Below, in pieces: positions 17,629 through 25,705 of a stretch of 64,000 nucleotides of DNA. The position numbers and the translations under genes are program-made. Within the stretch, counting starts at the first letter, position 1. The number at the start of each line of letters is the position of its first letter. The notes under the pieces were generated by a model. It was not told the DNA's origin, made no database searches, and saw only the letters and a program-made list of their open reading frames with translations. The stretch lies in NCBI GenBank assembly GCA_015277795.1, contig CP063848.1, forward strand, positions 4,774,001 through 4,838,000. Reading direction: 5' to 3'. This DNA is from Massilia sp. UMI-21. Its GTDB lineage: Bacteria > Pseudomonadota > Gammaproteobacteria > Burkholderiales > Burkholderiaceae_D.

Positions 17629-19050
17629 TTATGGGCGGCTGCTGGTCGGGAACGGCCAGGCGGCTGCCGGCGACAGCGTGGTTTTCGCTGCGGCGGCCGG
17701 TGCTGCTGCCTTGCTGTCCGATTTCGAATCGGCCTTGGCTTCCGGCTTGGCTTCGGCTTTCGATTCCGATTTGGACTCGGCTTTCACTTCCGGTTTGGCT
17801 TCGGCTTTGGCTTCCGGTTTCGCTTCCGCTTTCATTTCCGGCTTGGCTTCGGCTTTTACGGCCGGCTTTGCAGCAGGCTTGGCTGCGGCCGATTTGGTCG
17901 CAGCGGTTTTGGCCGGAGCGGCGGCTTTGGCAGCGGTTTTGGCCGGTGCAGCAGCTTTAGCTGGAGCGGAGACTTTTTTTTCGGCCGGTTTTGCAGCGGC
18001 TTTAGCCGGAGCGGCGGCTTTAGCTGGAGCAGCAGCTTTAGCCGGGGCGGCAGCGCTCGGTTTCGACACCGTCGAAACTCGCTTTGCAGCCGGTTTAGCG
18101 GCAGCCTTGGCTGGAGCAGCAGCTTTCTTGGCAGCCGGTTTAGCGGCGGCTTTGGCTGGAGCAGCAGCTTTTTTGGCAGCCGGTTTAGCGGCGGCTTTGG
18201 TTGGAGCAGCGGCTTTCTTGGCAGCCGGTTTAGCAGCGGCTTTGGCCGGAGCAGCAGACTTCTTTGCAGCAGGTTTAGCGGCTACTTTTTTTGCTGCCGG
18301 CTTGGCTGCCGATTTGCTCGCAGCGGCCTTGGCTGCCGGCTTAGCAGCAGCTTTCTTTGCTGCAGGCTTGGCTGCCGATTTGGTCGCAGCTTTTGCTGCC
18401 GGCTTGGCTGCCGACTTGGTGGCGGCCTTGGCTGCCGGTTTAGCAGTTGCTTTCTTTGCTGCCGGCTTGGCTGCTGCTTTCTTTGCTGCTGGCTTCGCTG
18501 CCGGCTTGGCTACTGCTTTCTTTGCAGCTGGCTTTGCTGCCGACTTGGTAGCGGCCTTGGCTGCCGGTTTAGCAGCCGCTTTCTTTGCTGCTGGCTTGGC
18601 TGCCGGTTTAGCAGCTGCTTTCTTTGCAGCAGGCTTGGCTGCCGGTTTAGCGGCTGCTTTCTTTGCCGCAGGCTTTGCTGCCGGTTTAGCAGCTGCTTTC
18701 TTTGCTGCAGGCTTTGCTGCCGGTTTAGCAGCTGCTTTCTTTGCCGCAGGCTTTGCTGCCGGTTTAGCAGCTGCTTTCTTTGCAGCAGGTTTTGCTGCCG
18801 CCTTGGTGGCGGTGGTCTTGGTGGCAGCGGTCTTGCTTGCTGCAGCGCTCGACTTCGACACTGTCGAAGCTCGCTTTGCTGCCGGCTTGGCGGCTGCCTT
18901 GGTCGCGCTGGCCTTGGCTGCCGGCTTCGCTGCGGCCTTTGCTGCCGGTTTCTCGGCTGCGGCCTTGGCTGCCGGTTTGGTGGCCTTCGTCACGGACGAA
19001 GGCGCGCTTTTTGCTGCTGCCTTTGCTGCTGGTTTCTTAGCGGTTGCCAT
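17629..19050 (-). CDS. Histone H1-like alanine/lysine/proline-rich DNA-binding protein
   Basis: A 473-residue, highly basic protein made almost entirely of A, K and P in KPAAKKAAAKPAAK-type repeats. It resembles bacterial H1-like or AlgP-type proteins, which bind and condense DNA without sequence preference. The final 100 residues change to alternating charged repeats (KAEAKPEAKAE, ESKSESKAE), ending in a hydrophobic WPFPTSS tail. AAGGAG lies seven bases before the ATG. The array at 18563-18796 repeats every 39 bp (13 residues), so length probably varies among strains. A 465-codon open frame on the opposite strand is a composition shadow. Confidence 0.85.
   Translation of the reverse strand: MATAKKPAAKAAAKSAPSSVTKATKPAAKAAAEKPAAKAAAKPAAKASATKAAAKPAAKRASTVSKSSAAASKTAATKTTATKAAAKPAAKKAAAKPAAKPAAKKAAAKPAAKPAAKKAAAKPAAKPAAKKAAAKPAAKPAAKKAAAKPAAKPAAKKAAAKPAAKAATKSAAKPAAKKAVAKPAAKPAAKKAAAKPAAKKATAKPAAKAATKSAAKPAAKAATKSAAKPAAKKAAAKPAAKAAASKSAAKPAAKKVAAKPAAKKSAAPAKAAAKPAAKKAAAPTKAAAKPAAKKAAAPAKAAAKPAAKKAAAPAKAAAKPAAKRVSTVSKPSAAAPAKAAAPAKAAAPAKAAAKPAEKKVSAPAKAAAPAKTAAKAAAPAKTAATKSAAAKPAAKPAVKAEAKPEMKAEAKPEAKAEAKPEVKAESKSESKAEAKPEAKADSKSDSKAAAPAAAAKTTLSPAAAWPFPTSSRP
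18563..18796 (-). repeat. Six tandem 39-bp repeats within the histone-like gene
   Basis: Six consecutive 39-bp units, each starting GCCGGTTTAGC on the plus strand, differ only at a few third-codon-like positions. Each encodes 13 residues of the KPAAKPAAKKAAA pattern. Less regular copies continue on both sides. Confidence 0.9.
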
Positions 19051-19272
19051 TTTGATTCTCCTTCATCTGCGATGAGAAATACGCTCAAGGTTAAAACCCG
19101 CCCACCCAAACGTGGCGGGCGAATTATTCATCGGACCAAACCGCCAGGCGATTTGGGCCAATGAATCCGGCACCGGCTGAACTGCTGCAACTCCTCACAA
19201 TTGCAGCGCTTCAGCCAACGTCGTCAGGCAACCGATTCAATGCGTTTTCACATCGCTACCCTTGCGGGCGCG

Positions 19273-19320
19273 AAAAGAAAAAGCCGCCTTGCCTGAACAC
19301 GGTCAGGCAGTGCGGCTTGT
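19273..19320 (-). terminator. Terminator, best read on the minus strand
   Basis: Two nested stems (19281-19287 with 19312-19318; 19290-19296 with 19303-19309) are followed on the minus strand by TTTTTCTTTT. The plus strand has GTTCTTTT. It implies a minus-strand transcript ending here, upstream of the histone-like gene. Confidence 0.75.
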
Positions 19321-19354
19321 TCTTTTCGCTTCGCTTACGTGCATACTGATTGAA

Positions 19355-19564
19355 TCAGTGTCCTATTATTCGATCGATTACTGCCCCGGATGGACGCGAC
19401 AATATCACATGTTCACGTTTTGACAAATTCAAACACGTAAAGTACACGAAAACTTTGTGAGCGCGCAACCGGAACACCGCAAAAGAAATCGTCTTTTCAC
19501 GCCAATCATGCGATTGCGCATTGGTCTCGTCTTGATCCCGCAATGATCGCTTTTTATTCATCAC
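19355..19564 (-). CDS. Possible small protein of 69 residues (doubtful)
   Basis: An open frame beginning GTG-ATG-AAT-AAA, with residues such as MNKKRSLRDQDE then EKTISFAVFRLRAHKVFVYF. GGG lies only a few bases before the first start, so the ribosome binding site is weak. I recognise no family. The reasons to list it are the lower GC content, the position just upstream (on this strand) of the terminator at 19273-19320, and the lack of any other explanation for that terminator. A small RNA is an equal alternative. Confidence 0.25.
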   Translation of the reverse strand: MMNKKRSLRDQDETNAQSHDWREKTISFAVFRLRAHKVFVYFTCLNLSKREHVILSRPSGAVIDRIIGH

Positions 19565-19812
19565 CCGAAATCCATTTCAACTGATCGGCAAACCATCTGC
19601 GCCGGTACCGGCCGCTGCGCTTTCGAGCGCAGCGCGCATTGAAAAAGCCGGGCCCGGCAATGAATGGGTTTTCGGCTGCAGCCTCGCCGGCGATCCATTG
19701 GCGATCCATCGGCAACCAAGGATCGCACCGCGCCACTGCACCTGCTTGGACATCGCCGCATACGAAACGGTGCCCTTTATTTTCGCGATCGCCGGCAGCC
19801 TGGCGCAGCTGC

Positions 19813-21459
19813 TCATTCGAGGACCCTGAGCAGATCCATCTTGCACAGCCAGGCCAGTCCGCGCAGCAGCGTGGGACGGTCGCAGGGACCGAGCGTGTCG
19901 ATCAGTTCCTCCACTTCCACCGGCCGCGGCCCGATCGCCCCGAACAGGCGGCCGAACTCCTCGAGCGTCGGCAGCGACGCCGAGGCGTAGCGGTTGATCG
20001 CCAGTTCCCGGTACTGGTTGACCAGCGCCAGCGAGGCATCCGGCGTCAACTCCACCAACGATGCCGCAGTCAGCGGACGCGTCGCATAGCTCGCGAACAG
20101 CCGGAATGGATCGGGGCGGTCCGGCGCGCGCGCGGGCAGCGGCGGCGCCAGTCGCGCATCGGCGCGGCGGCGCTCGGCCAGTTCGTCCCACAGCGCGCGG
20201 TAGCGTCCGAGAATCACGGCCCAGTCGAATTCCGTCTGCGCCCTCGTGCGCGCCTGCGCGCCCAGCTTGCGCCGCAAATCGGCGTCGCGCACCAGCCGAC
20301 TGTAAGCCTGCGCCAGCAGCGCGCCGTCCAGGGCCACCGCCTGGCTGGCGTGGCCGCAATACATGTCGAAGCTGTCGATGCCATCGTCGTAGCGCAGCGC
20401 CAGGTCGAGCCCTGCCCCGGGGCCCGGCATTACGGTCGGGATGCGGTAACCGTCGATGCCGTCGCGCACGGTGTCGCGGTAGCCGTTCCAGTCCGATACC
20501 ACGCACGGCAGCCCGGCCGCCATCGCCTCGATCGGAGTCAGGCCGAAGGTCTCCTGGACGTTGTCGGCCAGCGAGGTGAAGACGTCCGCGGCGGCCCAGG
20601 CATCGCGCCCGTTGCCCGCCGCGCGCCCGTCGAGCTCCACCAGGCGCACCGAGGGACAGAGCAGCGCGGCCGCCTCGCGGAAGGCGGCGCCGATGGCTTC
20701 GCCGGCATACCAGCCCGCGACGATCAGATGCACGCGGCGCCCGGCCTTGTCGGCGCGCTCCAGCGCGCTGAACATCTGCTGCGGGTGCGACTTGGCATGC
20801 AGGGACAAGCGCCCCAGATACAGGAAGGCGACATCGTCGGCGCCGATGCCGAGCCGTTCGCGCGCCTGCCGGCGCCGCGCCGCGTCCGGCGCCAGCTCCG
20901 CGCAGTGCACGCCGAGCGGAATCAGGGGCAGCTGCGGCAGCTCGAAGCGCTGCGCCGCCAGCCGTGTGCGCAGGTAGTCGGCCTGCTCCTCGATCAGGAC
21001 CCGCAGGCTGTCGCGCACCACGCGCGAGGTGCAGATGACGGCGTCCCAGCTGCGCACCGGCGCCACCAGCAGGGCGCTCACCATGCTCATCGTCTCGTGC
21101 GATGCGGTGGCGTGCGTGATGCCGCACAGGCTGTAGCGCTGCTCCCCCGCCGCCAGCCTGCGCCAGGCCAGGCGTTCGATGCCGGGGCCGGGATGGAACA
21201 GGCAGCCGAAGCGTTCGAGGCGCTGCGGCGCCGCCGGCGGCACCCAGGCCACCTCGCCCCCGAACCCCTCTTCGCGCAGGGCGGCCTCGAATGCATCGGC
21301 ATGGCTGCGCTCGGCCGCGAAGCAACCGACTTCGCACAGGCCCGCGTGGCGCGCGATCGCGCCCAGCAGGCCGACACCGGCCGACTGCCGGCCCATCAGC
21401 TTGTGGCCGGCGACGGAAAAAGATTCGGGAAGGTAATGCAGGGCAAAGCTTTCCGGCAT
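19813..21459 (-). CDS. GT4-family glycosyltransferase with C-terminal extension
   Basis: A 548-residue glycosyltransferase of GT-B fold. The Rossmann-like donor domain contains FLYLGRLSLHAKSHPQQM and the E-x7-E motif ETFGLTPIEAMAAGLPCVVS, typical of retaining GT4 enzymes. The N-terminal acceptor domain starts near PESFSVAGHKLMGRQSAG. About 130 residues after the transferase core (from about 420) form an extra domain with no family I know. GGAG lies five bases before the ATG. The acceptor and sugar are unknown, and no polysaccharide cluster surrounds it. Confidence 0.85.
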   Translation of the reverse strand: MPESFALHYLPESFSVAGHKLMGRQSAGVGLLGAIARHAGLCEVGCFAAERSHADAFEAALREEGFGGEVAWVPPAAPQRLERFGCLFHPGPGIERLAWRRLAAGEQRYSLCGITHATASHETMSMVSALLVAPVRSWDAVICTSRVVRDSLRVLIEEQADYLRTRLAAQRFELPQLPLIPLGVHCAELAPDAARRRQARERLGIGADDVAFLYLGRLSLHAKSHPQQMFSALERADKAGRRVHLIVAGWYAGEAIGAAFREAAALLCPSVRLVELDGRAAGNGRDAWAAADVFTSLADNVQETFGLTPIEAMAAGLPCVVSDWNGYRDTVRDGIDGYRIPTVMPGPGAGLDLALRYDDGIDSFDMYCGHASQAVALDGALLAQAYSRLVRDADLRRKLGAQARTRAQTEFDWAVILGRYRALWDELAERRRADARLAPPLPARAPDRPDPFRLFASYATRPLTAASLVELTPDASLALVNQYRELAINRYASASLPTLEEFGRLFGAIGPRPVEVEELIDTLGPCDRPTLLRGLAWLCKMDLLRVLE

Positions 21460-21691
21460 GCGGTCTCCTGCGGCCGAGCCACCCGCGACGGTGCGGGTGC
21501 TGCTGACCGGTCTGGACCATCATAGCGATGGCAACGATGACACGGCGCAAGCGTGCACGCACACAGCCCGTTCATCGAAGACCGTCCGCTGAACAAGGAG
21601 CTGGCTGTCCTCCATGCGCCGCTGGGCGCGCCGGCGTATCTCAGCAGGGTCTTGAACCTCGACCGGTTTCCGGTGCCGCTGAAGCGTTCAT

Positions 21692-22480
21692 CTAGCTGTC
21701 GCAGCCAGCGCCGCAGCCGCCACCACCGCAGGCACTGCCACAGGATACGGCGCCGTCGCTGTCGCCGTCGCCGCTGTCCACTGCCGCATCGCACCCGACA
21801 CCGATCCATTCCGCCTGCGTGGGTGAGCAGATCGGGCCGCGAACCCTGGCATAGTCGTCTTCGCCGATCAATCCGGCCCGCAGAAGGCCATGTGGCGTCA
21901 GCGCGTTCGGGAAGCTCGGCCGCCCTTCAGGATGCCCCAGTTCGTCCAACGCCGAGCAGGTGACCAGGCCGCCAGTGATCCCGTAGCCGAAACCGCGCGG
22001 CATGCCCAGCCGCGCATCCAGCGTGAACAGCCTTGGCAGGTCCGGTCCGGCCGCCGGCTTCGATGCGCGCCGGCGCGCCTGCACCAGGCACACCGCGAGC
22101 GCGCGGCCCATCTCGCCCTCGCCCATGCGGGCCCGCTCGAGGTGCGCAATGCTGCGGCCGAAATGGCGGATGCAGAAGCGTTCGAGCCCCGCCGCGTCCA
22201 TGCGCGTCCACGCATGCCAGACCGAGTCCGCCGCGCGCGAAGGCAAGGCGCAAGGGCGGCCGGCGGCGGCCGCGCAATCGAAGAACATCATCAGCCCTTC
22301 GGCCGCCTGGGCATAGAAAGCGGCGTCGCGCGCAATGCCGGGAAATTCCTGGTGCGCGCTGCGCGCCCAGCAGGTAAACAGCGCGGCCGGCACCTCGGCC
22401 AGCACCGACGCATAGGTCGACTGGGCGAATTCCCACGCCACGGTGCGTGCCGGCGCACGCGGGGTTTCCCTGACATTCAT
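21692..22480 (-). CDS. Glycine-rich-domain-like protein with Cys/Gly tail, unknown function
   Basis: A 262-residue protein from the ATG at 22480, chosen because GGAGG lies five bases before it; an ATG seven codons upstream is also open. The N-terminal half contains ALPSRAADSVWHAWTRMD followed by LERFCIRHFGRSI, resembling the W-H-x-x-x domain of GRDP/TIGR04222-type proteins. The C-terminus is acidic (DSGDGDSDG) and ends in a cysteine/glycine cluster (CGSACGGGGCGAGC). No catalytic motif is evident. It lies upstream of the glycosyltransferase, with a gap of 232 bp. Confidence 0.6.
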   Translation of the reverse strand: MNVRETPRAPARTVAWEFAQSTYASVLAEVPAALFTCWARSAHQEFPGIARDAAFYAQAAEGLMMFFDCAAAAGRPCALPSRAADSVWHAWTRMDAAGLERFCIRHFGRSIAHLERARMGEGEMGRALAVCLVQARRRASKPAAGPDLPRLFTLDARLGMPRGFGYGITGGLVTCSALDELGHPEGRPSFPNALTPHGLLRAGLIGEDDYARVRGPICSPTQAEWIGVGCDAAVDSGDGDSDGAVSCGSACGGGGCGAGCDS

Positions 22481-22554
22481 CGCATCCTCCGTTACGGGCA
22501 TCCGCTCACCTTAGTGCAGGGACGCCGGCCGGATGATGACCGAGCTCAACAATG

Positions 22555-22576
22555 AAAAAGCCCGCCGGGTGGCGGG
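22555..22576 (-). terminator. Terminator after the sorbosone dehydrogenase gene
   Basis: A 6-bp GC stem (22561-22566 with 22571-22576) is followed on the minus strand by CTTTTTC. It lies 15 bases past the stop of the dehydrogenase gene. Confidence 0.65.
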
Positions 22577-22590
22577 TCTCGATGGATGCT

Positions 22591-24300
22591 TCAGCGTTGC
22601 GGCGCGATCCGCCACACGGTGCCGCCGGCATCGTCCACCACCAGCAGTGCGCCGTCCGCCGCCACCGCCACGCCGGCCGGGCGGCCCCAGACCTCGCGGT
22701 CGCTCAGCACCATGCCGCTCATGAAGTCCTGGTACTGGCCGGTCGGCACGCCGTTCTTCATGAACACGCGTACCACCTTGTAGCCGGTGCGCACGCCACG
22801 GTTCCAGGAGCCGTGCAGGGCCACGAAGACGTCGCCCTCGTACTCCTTCGGGAAAGCATTCCGCGCGCCCTTCGGCGCCTGGTAGACCGCCATGCCGAGC
22901 GGCGCCGAGTGCGGCTGGATCAGCACGTCCGGCACGATGGCCTTGCCCTTCAGGTCAGGACGCTGCCCCTTGAGGCGCGGATCTTCATGCTCGCCGATGT
23001 AGTACCACGGCCAGCCATAGTAGCCGCCCTGCTTGACGCGGGTCAGGTAGTCCGGCGGCAGGTTGTCGCCCAGCGCGTCGCGCTCGTTCACCGTGCACAT
23101 CACATCGCCCGTGCTCGGGTAGACCAGCATGCCGACGCAGTTGCGCAGGCCGGTGGCCCAGGTGCGGCGGTTCTTGCCGTCGGGGTCGAAGGCCATCACG
23201 GTGGCGCGGTCGGTCTCCACGCCCCAGGCCGCGCCCAGGCCGTGCTTGGCTTCCCATTGCGCGATCGGCTCCGGCGGCGTGGCGCCGATCTCGGTGGCGA
23301 CGTTGGTGGCCGAACCGATCGACAGCAGCATGGTCTTGTCGTCCTTCAAGAAGGCCAGGCTGCGGGTGGTGTGGCCGCCGCTGGTGTCGGACAACTGCGC
23401 CACCACGGTCTCGGGCGCAGCGCGCGCGCTCAGGTCGCCGTTGCGGTAGGGGATGCGGACGATGGAATTGACGTTGGCGACGTACAGGTATTGCGGGTTG
23501 GCGCCGGACGGCCAGAAGGCCATGCCGTAGGGGCGACTCAAGCCGCTGGCGAATACCTCGGGCGTAGCCGATCGCTGCCCTTCCTTCGCACGCAGGACCT
23601 TGATCTCGCCCTTGGCGGTGGCGGCCAGGAAGATGTCGCCGTTGGGCGCGCGCAGCGGCAGGCGTGGCTTGTCGGCGTCAACGGCATAGATGCTGACCGC
23701 GAAGCCCGGCGGCACGCTCGGCATGCTGCCGTTCGGACGGGCCTCCACGCGCGGGCCGTTGCCGGCGCTGCTGGTGGCGAACGGCGGCGGCAGGTCGCTC
23801 AGCTTGATGTGGTGGATGCGGCCGGGCTGGCTGTCGTCCCAGGAGCCGTTGCGCTCCGCCGACGCGGCGCTCCTGGCAGGCGCCTCGGTTTGTGCGGCGA
23901 CTTTGACCGGGCCTTGCAGGCTGGCGAGGTAGTCGATGAGTGCGGCGCGGGTCGCCTTGTCCGGCACGCCGACCGGCATCGTGGTGCCGGGCACGTCTTT
24001 CGCCGGGTCGGCCAGGAACACATCCAGCTGTTCGCGGGTCCAGGTCTTGCCGGCGGCGCCGGCCTTGTTCAAGGCTTGCGAGTAGTTGTAGCCGGCAACG
24101 CTCCCCGCCTTGCGGCCGAGGACGCCGAACAGGCCGGGGCCGGCGCGCGAGGACAGGCTGGCATCGACACTGTGGCAGCTGGCGCAGTTGTTCTGGAAGG
24201 TGGTCCGGCCGGCGGCGGCCTGGGGCGCGGCGTGGGTGCTGGACGCCACTGCGAGGCCGGCGAGCAGCGCGGCCTGCAGCGTCAGGGTCTTGGCTTGCAA
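22591..24300 (-). CDS. Cytochrome c-sorbosone (PQQ-type sugar) dehydrogenase fusion
   Basis: A 569-residue periplasmic protein. I chose a TTG start at 24300 because AGGAG lies seven bases upstream and a clean signal peptide follows (LQAALLAGLAVASSTHA). Residues about 30-130 form a class I cytochrome c with CASCH and a TTMPVGVPD axial-methionine loop. The rest is a beta-propeller of the glucose/sorbosone dehydrogenase family (SGLSRPYGMAFWPSG, SGGHTTRSLAFLKDD, LHGSWNRGVRTGYKVV). It probably oxidises an aldose or aldehyde with PQQ and passes electrons to the fused haem. No PQQ synthesis genes lie nearby. Confidence 0.85.
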   Translation of the reverse strand: MQAKTLTLQAALLAGLAVASSTHAAPQAAAGRTTFQNNCASCHSVDASLSSRAGPGLFGVLGRKAGSVAGYNYSQALNKAGAAGKTWTREQLDVFLADPAKDVPGTTMPVGVPDKATRAALIDYLASLQGPVKVAAQTEAPARSAASAERNGSWDDSQPGRIHHIKLSDLPPPFATSSAGNGPRVEARPNGSMPSVPPGFAVSIYAVDADKPRLPLRAPNGDIFLAATAKGEIKVLRAKEGQRSATPEVFASGLSRPYGMAFWPSGANPQYLYVANVNSIVRIPYRNGDLSARAAPETVVAQLSDTSGGHTTRSLAFLKDDKTMLLSIGSATNVATEIGATPPEPIAQWEAKHGLGAAWGVETDRATVMAFDPDGKNRRTWATGLRNCVGMLVYPSTGDVMCTVNERDALGDNLPPDYLTRVKQGGYYGWPWYYIGEHEDPRLKGQRPDLKGKAIVPDVLIQPHSAPLGMAVYQAPKGARNAFPKEYEGDVFVALHGSWNRGVRTGYKVVRVFMKNGVPTGQYQDFMSGMVLSDREVWGRPAGVAVAADGALLVVDDAGGTVWRIAPQR

Positions 24301-24423
24301 GGGAGTTCTCCTGTTATTCGGACTGGACAATCCGCCATCATAGGACAACTCGTAGGGACGTGTGCGTCTCTGATGACGTTGCCGGCGAGAACGGAAGGCC
24401 GCCGACATGGCTGGCGGGCGAGA

Positions 24424-24459
24424 AAAGAAAAACCCGGCTGCCATTGCTGGCAGCCGGGT
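24424..24459 (-). terminator. Terminator of the nrdAB operon
   Basis: An 11-bp perfect stem (24432-24442 with 24449-24459) with a six-base loop is followed on the minus strand by TTTTTCTTTTC. It lies 26 bases past the nrdB stop. Confidence 0.9.
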
Positions 24460-24484
24460 CGATGTAGCAGTCAATGCGACGGGA

Positions 24485-25594
24485 TCAATCCCAGCTCAGC
24501 GCCCCACCCGTCTGGTACTCGGTCACGCGGGTCTCGAAGAAGTTACGCTCTTTCTTGAGGTCGATCATCTCGCTCATCCACGGGAACGGGTTCTCTTCGT
24601 TCGGGAACAGCGGATCGAGGCCGATCTGCACGGCGCGGCGGTTGGCGATGAAGCGCAGGTAGCCCTTGAACATCGGGGCGTTCAGGCCCAGCACGCCGCG
24701 CGGCATGGTGTCTTCGGCGTAGCGGTACTCCAGGTCGACCGCCTGCAGGAACAGGACCTTCAGCTCTTCGCGGAAGGCCGGGGTCCACAGCTGCGGGTTT
24801 TCCATCTTGATCGTGTTGATCAGGTCGATGCCGAAGTTCACGTGCATCGACTCGTCGCGCAGGATGTACTGGTACTGCTCGGCGGCGCCGGTCATCTTGT
24901 TCTGGCGGCCCAGCGCTAGGATCTGGGTGAAGCCGACGTAGAAGAACAGGCCTTCCATCAGGCAGGCGAACACGATGATCGACTTCAGCAGCTGCTGGTC
25001 GGCTTCCATGGTGCCGGTCTTGAATTCCGGGTCGGTCAGCACGTTGATGAACGGGATCAGGAACTGGTCCTTGTCGTGGATCGACGCGATCTCGTTGTAG
25101 GCGTTGAAGATTTCCTTCTCGTCCAGGCCGAGCGACTCGACGATGTACTGGTAGGCGTGGGTGTGGATCGCTTCCTCGAAGGCCTGGCGCAGCAGGTACT
25201 GGCGGCATTCCGGCGCGGTGATGTGGCGGTAGGTGCCCAGCACGATGTTGTTGGCGGCCAGCGAGTCGGCGGTGGTGAAGAAGCCGAGGTTGCGCTTGAC
25301 CAGGCGGCGCTCGTCTTCCGACAGGCCGTTCGGGCTCTTCCACAGCTCGATGTCGCGCTGCATGTTCACTTCCTGCGGCATCCAGTGATTCGCGCAGCCG
25401 GCCAGGTATTTGTCCCAGGCCCACTTATACTTGAACGGCACCAGCTGGTTGACGTCGGTCTGGCCGTTGATGATGCGCTTGTCGTCGGCGTTGACGCGCT
25501 TGGCGACTTCGGCGGCGGGCGGCGCGGCTTCGCCGGCGGCTTGCGGTGCGCGGGGCGCTGGTGCGGTGGTTTGTTCGTCGTCCCAGGATAGCAT
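24485..25594 (-). CDS. nrdB: Class Ia ribonucleotide reductase, beta (radical) subunit
   Basis: Holds the di-iron centre and tyrosyl radical needed by NrdA for deoxyribonucleotide synthesis. The 369-residue protein begins MLSWDDEQ, with AAGGAAT before it, and has an Ala/Pro-rich first 30 residues. Iron-ligand motifs [16 protein letters not shown] and [10 protein letters not shown] are present. The end ([18 protein letters not shown]) is the tail that binds NrdA. It is separated from nrdA by 111 bp that contain a strong hairpin (25667-25695), yet the two are surely one unit because nrdB has the only terminator. Confidence 0.96.
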   Translation of the reverse strand: MLSWDDEQTTAPAPRAPQAAGEAAPPAAEVAKRVNADDKRIINGQTDVNQLVPFKYKWAWDKYLAGCANHWMPQEVNMQRDIELWKSPNGLSEDERRLVKRNLGFFTTADSLAANNIVLGTYRHITAPECRQYLLRQAFEEAIHTHAYQYIVESLGLDEKEIFNAYNEIASIHDKDQFLIPFINVLTDPEFKTGTMEADQQLLKSIIVFACLMEGLFFYVGFTQILALGRQNKMTGAAEQYQYILRDESMHVNFGIDLINTIKMENPQLWTPAFREELKVLFLQAVDLEYRYAEDTMPRGVLGLNAPMFKGYLRFIANRRAVQIGLDPLFPNEENPFPWMSEMIDLKKERNFFETRVTEYQTGGALSWD

Positions 25595-25666
25595 GGTGGT
25601 ATTCCTTCTTTCGTGACTGCGTCCGCGCGGAGCGGACGGTCGAATTCGTTTGTTCGGTGAGTTACC

Positions 25667-25695
25667 GGTGCAGCCAGCCGGTGGCTGGCTGCACC
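25667..25695 (-). other. 13-bp perfect hairpin between nrdA and nrdB
   Basis: GGTGCAGCCAGCC (25667-25679) pairs perfectly with 25683-25695 around a GGT loop. No T-run follows in either direction, so it is not a simple terminator. It could shape transcript stability or the nrdA:nrdB ratio. A smaller hairpin (25621-25626 with 25632-25637) follows. Confidence 0.6.
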
Positions 25696-25705
25696 GCATG
25701 GTGCC

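Larger units (their letters stand above)
19051..19812. other. 762-bp gap with low-GC segment and terminator, no confident gene
   Basis: The segment upstream of the histone-like gene holds its ribosome binding site (AAGGAG near 19060) and a hairpin terminator at 19281-19318. Between about 19340 and 19570 the base composition is visibly less GC-rich than the neighbouring coding DNA. A weak 69-codon minus-strand frame lies there. Between 19577 and 19812 I see only an 8-bp hairpin with a TTCG loop (19614-19633). Confidence 0.6.

Noticed and set aside
18563..18796. Direct repeats considered as a CRISPR array
   Set aside because: The 39-bp units are contiguous with no unique spacers and encode an Ala/Lys/Pro repeat in frame.
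17678..19075. A 465-codon plus-strand frame opposite the histone-like gene (Ala/Gly/Leu/Phe-rich)
   Set aside because: It mirrors the Ala/Lys repeats of the true gene, and its apparent membrane character follows from codon composition. No ribosome binding site or promoter supports it.
19614..19633. An 8-bp hairpin with a TTCG loop
   Set aside because: It has no T-run and no clear transcript to terminate; short GC stems are frequent here, so it is noted only within the gap entry.
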